In this document: positions 5,679 to 8,216 of the stretch, in pieces
Numbering within the stretch: position 1 is the first letter of the stretch
How the letters are laid out: every line of letters starts with the position of its first letter
Assembly: GCA_027357125.1 (NCBI GenBank)
Contig: DAHVVW010000075.1
Span: 1 to 8,216 of the forward strand
From: Clostridiales bacterium
GTDB lineage: Bacteria > Bacillota > Desulfitobacteriia > Desulfitobacteriales > Desulfitobacteriaceae
Direction of reading: 5' to 3'
DNA: 8,216 bases
Program-made: the position numbers and the translations under genes
The notes under the pieces: model-generated
Database searches by the model: none
The model's input: the letters and a program-made list of their open reading frames with translations, nothing else
Told to the model about the DNA's origin: nothing

Positions 5679-6515
5679 ATGGCAGCGGATAAAGTAAAAC
5701 GGGCGGAACGCATGGTTGCGCTTACCCAAGTGCTGATGGCCAAACCAAATGTGCTGATACCGCTTACGACACTTGCGGAACGGTTTGGCACAGCGAAATC
5801 CACGATCAGCGAGGATTTGCTCTCAGTAAGGGAAAGCCTGCGCCTGTCTTACCAGGGCAGGCTGGAGACTCTACCGGGAGCAGCCGGGGGAGTTAGGTAT
5901 GTTCCGGAAATATCAGAGAGGGAGGCAGGCCTGGTTCTGCACGAGCTGGCACTTAAGCTCAGCAGCCCGGAGCGGATAGTGGCCGGGGCTTTCTTGTACA
6001 TGACTGATTTGCTGTTTGACCCGGCAGTTCTTAGACCGTTGGGGCTCATTTTTGCGGGGGCTTTCCGGCAGCATAAACCGGATGCGATCGTGACAGTGGA
6101 AACAAAAGGAATCCCCCTGGCTCTGGTCACGGCCGAAGCCTTGGGACTGCCGATGGTGGTGGTGCGCCATGGCAATAAGGTTACAGAAGGGTCTTCTGTC
6201 AGTATCAATTATCTGTCAGGCTCTTCGGGCAGGATTCAGACAATGTCCCTTTCGCGGCGGGCTCTTGACCCTGGTACAAAAGTCCTGCTGATTGATGATT
6301 TCATGAAAGCGGGCAGCACTGCCCGCGCTCTGATTAATCTTATGGCTGAGTTTGAAGCCACCGTTGTCGGAATCGGTGTCTTAATGGAAACCGCTCTTAC
6401 GCGTGAGCCTAAATTAGTGGAAGACTATTTAGCTCTCCTTAGACTCGAAGAATTCGATCCTGTGAGCGGGATCACTGTAGTTAGACCCGTGCCCTCACAA
6501 GTTGAAGGTCAATAG
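5679..6515 (+). CDS. purR: Purine operon regulator PurR (Bacillus type)
   Basis: PRPP-responsive regulator of purine synthesis and transport genes; in B. subtilis it represses by binding paired PurBoxes and is released by PRPP. At 278 residues it is close to the Bacillus protein (about 285). An N-terminal winged helix (about 8-75) shows IPLTTLAERFGTAKSTISED (27-46) and PGAAGGVRYVP (66-76). The C-terminal domain (about 80-265) has a type I phosphoribosyltransferase fold with TKGIPLALVTA (142-152), RHGNKVTEGSSVSINY (163-178), SGSSGRIQTMSLSRR (180-194) and the PRPP loop VLLIDDFMKAGST (202-214, Asp206-Asp207). The match to B. subtilis PurR is extensive. AGAGG (5664-5668) lies ten bases before the ATG. 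It may be read through from ispE-gntR across the repeat element, or have its own promoter there; I see no clear one. The next gene in Bacillus, ridA (yabJ), is absent. Confidence 0.96.
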   Translation: MAADKVKRAERMVALTQVLMAKPNVLIPLTTLAERFGTAKSTISEDLLSVRESLRLSYQGRLETLPGAAGGVRYVPEISEREAGLVLHELALKLSSPERIVAGAFLYMTDLLFDPAVLRPLGLIFAGAFRQHKPDAIVTVETKGIPLALVTAEALGLPMVVVRHGNKVTEGSSVSINYLSGSSGRIQTMSLSRRALDPGTKVLLIDDFMKAGSTARALINLMAEFEATVVGIGVLMETALTREPKLVEDYLALLRLEEFDPVSGITVVRPVPSQVEGQ

Positions 6516-6522
6516 GCAAATG

Positions 6523-6590
6523 TTCGAGAATTAAGCACTCTGAGCCGGAAATTGAGCATATTCAGTTTTTACATAAAATTTTTTCTCGAA
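6523..6590. repeat. Inverted repeat TTCGAGAA/TTCTCGAA spanning the purR-spoVG gap
   Basis: TTCGAGAA (6523-6530) and its exact reverse complement TTCTCGAA (6583-6590) are 52 bp apart. With one bulged A the match extends outward by TG (6521-6522) and CA (6592-6593). The left copy with its flanks (6519-6531, minus strand ATTCTCGAACATT) matches 11 of 13 PurBox consensus positions; the right copy keeps CGAA but only about 7 of 13. The right copy ends just before the spoVG -35 element. It may be an operator pair or chance. Confidence 0.4.
6561..6588 (+). promoter_or_regulatory. AT-rich tract upstream of the spoVG promoter
   Basis: An A/T-dominated stretch with T5 and T6 runs lies directly upstream of the SigH -35. 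B. subtilis spoVG has an AT-rich box in the same place that raises promoter strength and is bound by AbrB. Position and composition are analogous; function here is inferred. Confidence 0.45.
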
Positions 6591-6594
6591 ACAG

Positions 6595-6623
6595 GCAGGA
6601 TTTTTTTACCAAGCAGAGAATAT
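6595..6623 (+). promoter_or_regulatory. SigH-type promoter of spoVG
   Basis: The -35 element GCAGGATTT (6595-6603) and the -10 element AGAGAATAT (6615-6623) fit the SigH consensus (RWAGGAWWT and GAAT). The distance from AGGA (6597) to GAAT (6618) is 21 bases, the same as I recall for the B. subtilis spoVG promoter, whose -35 also reads GCAGGATTT. Transcription would begin around 6630 and leave a leader of about 60 bases. This implies spoVG is switched on by SigH at the start of sporulation. Confidence 0.72.
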
Positions 6624-6674
6624 ATTATCAATACCGTACACAAGACCGGCGTTAAGCCCTGAGGCAAGGGGAAG

Positions 6675-6682
6675 GGTGGTGA
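6675..6682 (+). promoter_or_regulatory. spoVG ribosome binding site with two possible ATG starts
   Basis: GGTGGTGA matches the ideal GGAGGTGA at 7 of 8 positions. It is followed by ATGATG (6689-6694). Spacing from the end of the site is six bases to the first ATG and nine to the second, so both can serve. Known SpoVG proteins begin about one residue before the '(I/V)TDVR' strand, so the second ATG (6692) gives the more typical N-terminus. Confidence 0.6.
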
Positions 6683-6688
6683 GCATTA

Positions 6689-6946
6689 ATGATGAATATT
6701 ACCGACGTACGGGTCAGGAAAGTCAATGTGGAAGGCAAGATGAAAGCCGTGGTGTCGGTGACTTTTGACAATGCGTTTGTCGTGCACGATGTGAAAGTTG
6801 TCGAAGGCACCAACGGTCTTTTTGTTGCTATGCCAAGCCGCAAAACACCGGAAGGGGAGTTTCGCGATATAGCCCACCCGATTTCCGCCGCTGCCCGTGA
6901 GGTTATCCAAACGGCAGTACTCAAAGCCTATCAGGAAGCTATCTAA
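6689..6946 (+). CDS. spoVG: Septation/sporulation regulator SpoVG
   Basis: Small nucleic-acid-binding protein that affects asymmetric septation and spore cortex formation in Bacillus and acts as a DNA- or RNA-binding global regulator in Staphylococcus, Listeria and others. At 85 residues (84 from the second ATG) it is slightly shorter than the Bacillus protein. It contains the whole conserved core: [10 protein letters not shown] (4-13), [20 protein letters not shown] (30-49) and [17 protein letters not shown] (50-66), followed by the C-terminal helix. It sits behind a SigH-type promoter and ends 21 bp before a strong terminator, so it is probably a single-gene unit. No transmembrane segment or signal peptide. 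Synteny with purR upstream and glmU downstream supports orthology. Confidence 0.97.
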   Translation: MMNITDVRVRKVNVEGKMKAVVSVTFDNAFVVHDVKVVEGTNGLFVAMPSRKTPEGEFRDIAHPISAAAREVIQTAVLKAYQEAI

Positions 6947-6967
6947 TGCCATGCAATACTTAGTATT

Positions 6968-6998
6968 AAAAGGAGGCCCTATGGGGGTCTCCTTTTTT
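6968..6998 (+). terminator. Strong intrinsic terminator after spoVG
   Basis: AAAAGGAGGCCC (6968-6979) pairs with GGGTCTCCTTTT (6985-6996) in a 12-pair stem with one G-U and a five-base loop, and ends in six Ts (6993-6998). This is a textbook rho-independent terminator that should insulate glmU from spoVG. Confidence 0.92.
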
Positions 6999-7090
6999 CC
7001 GATGTTTAGATGAAGTAGCTGTTAATGAAAATTAAAAACTCTTTGTTTAAAGTCAAGGAGTCGGGGCTTAAAAGAGGAAATTTATATAAA

Positions 7091-7119
7091 TTGACGAATA
7101 AATAAATTTTGGGTATAAA
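7091..7119 (+). promoter_or_regulatory. SigA promoter of glmU
   Basis: TTGACG (7091-7096) and TATAAA (7114-7119) are separated by exactly 17 bp, each one base off consensus, in an AT-rich setting. The predicted start near 7126 leaves a leader of about 37 bases. Housekeeping expression of glmU independent of spoVG follows. The rest of the 216-bp spoVG-glmU gap (6999-7090) shows no supported gene or structure. Confidence 0.82.
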
Positions 7120-7162
7120 GATTGCATTGAGGATAAACTAAAAGTGGAGGGGAAAGAAGATT

Positions 7163-8216
7163 ATGCCTGTTTGGGCGCCAGTGGTAATGGCTGCGGGCAA
7201 AGGAACGCGCATGAAGTCTAAACTGCCTAAGGTCATGCATAAGTTAGCCGGGAAACCTTTAATTGAACATGTTTTGGATGCGCTCAAGGCTTTGGGCATT
7301 GAGCGCCCTTTGGTCATCCTGGGTTATGGCCGAGAATTGGTGGAAGCGGAGCTAGGCGGGCAGGTACAAGTTGTTGTGCAAACTGAACAGCTTGGAACAG
7401 GGCATGCCTTGATGCAAGCCCTTCCGTACCTTGAAGGCGTGGACAATGTGCTAGTTTTAAGCGGGGACCAGCCCCTCCTTAATGAAGAGACTTTGCGTGC
7501 ACTGCGGCAGCTTCATGAGGTGGAGGATTGTAGGGCAACTGTCCTAACCGCTGTGCTCAGCGATCCCTATGGCTATGGCCGCGTTGTTAAAGACGGGAAC
7601 CAACTGCTTAAGATTGTGGAAGAAAAAGATGCGACAGCAGAGGAACGTCTGATCCGGGAAATTAACACCGGGACATACTGTTTTAATGTTAGAGCCTTGA
7701 AGGAGGCTCTGGCCCAGATAAAACCGCAAAACGCACAAGGAGAGTACTATCTTACAGATGTTTTCTCCTTTTTCTTGGCTAGGGGCCAAAAAGTATTGGC
7801 CTATGTCACAGAAGATCCGACAGAGGCTTTAGGGATTAATTCCCGCAGGCAACTGGCGGAAGCAGAAAAGATTGTGAGAGAGCGGATTTTGCACTATTGG
7901 ATGGATGAAGGGGTCACGATTACTGATCCTGCTTCTACTTTTATCGAAGCCGGGGTTGCGCTCGCGCGAGATGTTACGATTCTGCCTTTTACCTTCCTTC
8001 AGGGAAATACCCGCATTGAGGAAGACACCGTAATTGGGCCGCACGTTCTGCTGGATTCGTGTCAGTGTCAGGAAGGGTGCGAAATAAGCCATACAGTAGC
8101 CAGAAATGCTGTGATCGGAGCCCGCTCAACGGTAGGTCCGTTTGCCTATCTGCGTCCGGGAACGCATTTGGAAGATAATGTAAAAATAGGGGATTTTGTA
8201 GAGATAAAGAATAGCT
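7163..8216 (+). CDS. glmU: Bifunctional GlcNAc-1-P uridyltransferase / GlcN-1-P acetyltransferase, 3' end cut off
   Basis: Catalyses the last two steps to UDP-GlcNAc, the precursor of peptidoglycan and teichoic acids. The open frame runs 351 codons to the window edge without a stop; GlmU is usually about 455 residues, so roughly 100 C-terminal residues are missing. The N-terminal uridyltransferase domain shows PVVMAAGKGTRMKSKLPKVM (6-25), QTEQLGTGHAL (73-83), LSGDQPLL (99-106), GYGRVV (137-142), EINTGTYCF (166-174) and GINSR (224-228). The left-handed beta-helix acetyltransferase domain starts near 250 with hexapeptide-type repeats, and the substrate-binding YLRPG (329-333) and FVEIKN (345-350) are seen. 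The catalytic His (about residue 361) lies just past the edge. GGAGGGG (7146-7152) lies ten bases before the ATG, and the gene has its own SigA promoter. Confidence 0.97.
   Translation, partial: MPVWAPVVMAAGKGTRMKSKLPKVMHKLAGKPLIEHVLDALKALGIERPLVILGYGRELVEAELGGQVQVVVQTEQLGTGHALMQALPYLEGVDNVLVLSGDQPLLNEETLRALRQLHEVEDCRATVLTAVLSDPYGYGRVVKDGNQLLKIVEEKDATAEERLIREINTGTYCFNVRALKEALAQIKPQNAQGEYYLTDVFSFFLARGQKVLAYVTEDPTEALGINSRRQLAEAEKIVRERILHYWMDEGVTITDPASTFIEAGVALARDVTILPFTFLQGNTRIEEDTVIGPHVLLDSCQCQEGCEISHTVARNAVIGARSTVGPFAYLRPGTHLEDNVKIGDFVEIKNS

Noticed and set aside
6981..7013. AAAGGAGG followed by ATG and ten codons after spoVG
   Set aside because: The apparent ribosome binding site is the left arm of the intrinsic terminator, and the frame runs through its loop and T tract.
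7055..7081. A second SigH-like promoter before glmU (AAGGAGTCG with GGAAAT at the same 21-base register)
   Set aside because: Several key positions differ from consensus in both elements, and a far better SigA promoter lies just downstream.
7025..7105. A 26-codon Lys-rich frame upstream of glmU
   Set aside because: It has no Shine-Dalgarno, low complexity from AT-rich DNA, and its end overlaps the glmU -35 element.

Overview
The window reads as a chromosomal segment of an endospore-forming Firmicute, most likely a member of the Clostridia. The reasons are spoVG with a SigH-type promoter, a Bacillus-type PurR (not the LacI-type of enterics), the ispE-purR-spoVG-glmU gene order known from Bacillus, purine-rich ribosome binding sites, a TTG start, and moderate GC. 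A cyanophycin gene pair and a GntR/FCD regulator inside the ispE cluster would suit a Peptococcaceae/Desulfitobacterium-like lineage. That placement is inference; no marker here fixes the genus.

Layout. The left edge (1-100, minus) holds the first 33 codons of an L,D-transpeptidase (YkuD domain), transcribed away from everything else. After a 126-bp divergent spacer comes a cyanophycin module: cphB (cyanophycinase, degradation) and cphA (cyanophycin synthetase), 96 bp apart on the plus strand and closed by a hairpin terminator at about 3824-3857. A new transcription unit starts with ispE (isoprenoid precursor kinase), followed 15 bp later by a GntR/FCD-family regulator. After a 177-bp spacer with an unusual pair of opposed heptamer-repeat arrays comes purR. 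A 173-bp spacer with a near-canonical SigH promoter and AT-rich upstream tract precedes spoVG, which ends at a very strong intrinsic terminator (6968-6998). A consensus SigA promoter (7091-7119) then drives glmU, which runs off the right edge after 351 codons.

How the genes fit together. CphA and CphB make and break down the Arg/Asp polymer cyanophycin, a nitrogen store that has been tied to spore assembly in Clostridium perfringens. IspE and GlmU supply precursors for the envelope (undecaprenyl carrier and UDP-GlcNAc). The L,D-transpeptidase would modify peptidoglycan. PurR senses PRPP and controls purine genes. SpoVG is an early-sporulation nucleic-acid-binding regulator. The region thus mixes envelope precursor supply, nitrogen storage and entry into sporulation.

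The protein genes belong to known families. What is less explained lies in the gaps: the opposed CAGNANT heptamer arrays between gntR and purR, a 12/13 match to the B. subtilis PurBox upstream of ispE, and an inverted CGAA-containing repeat flanking the purR-spoVG gap. I see no CRISPR, tRNA, rRNA or transposase gene, and no clearly new multi-gene system.
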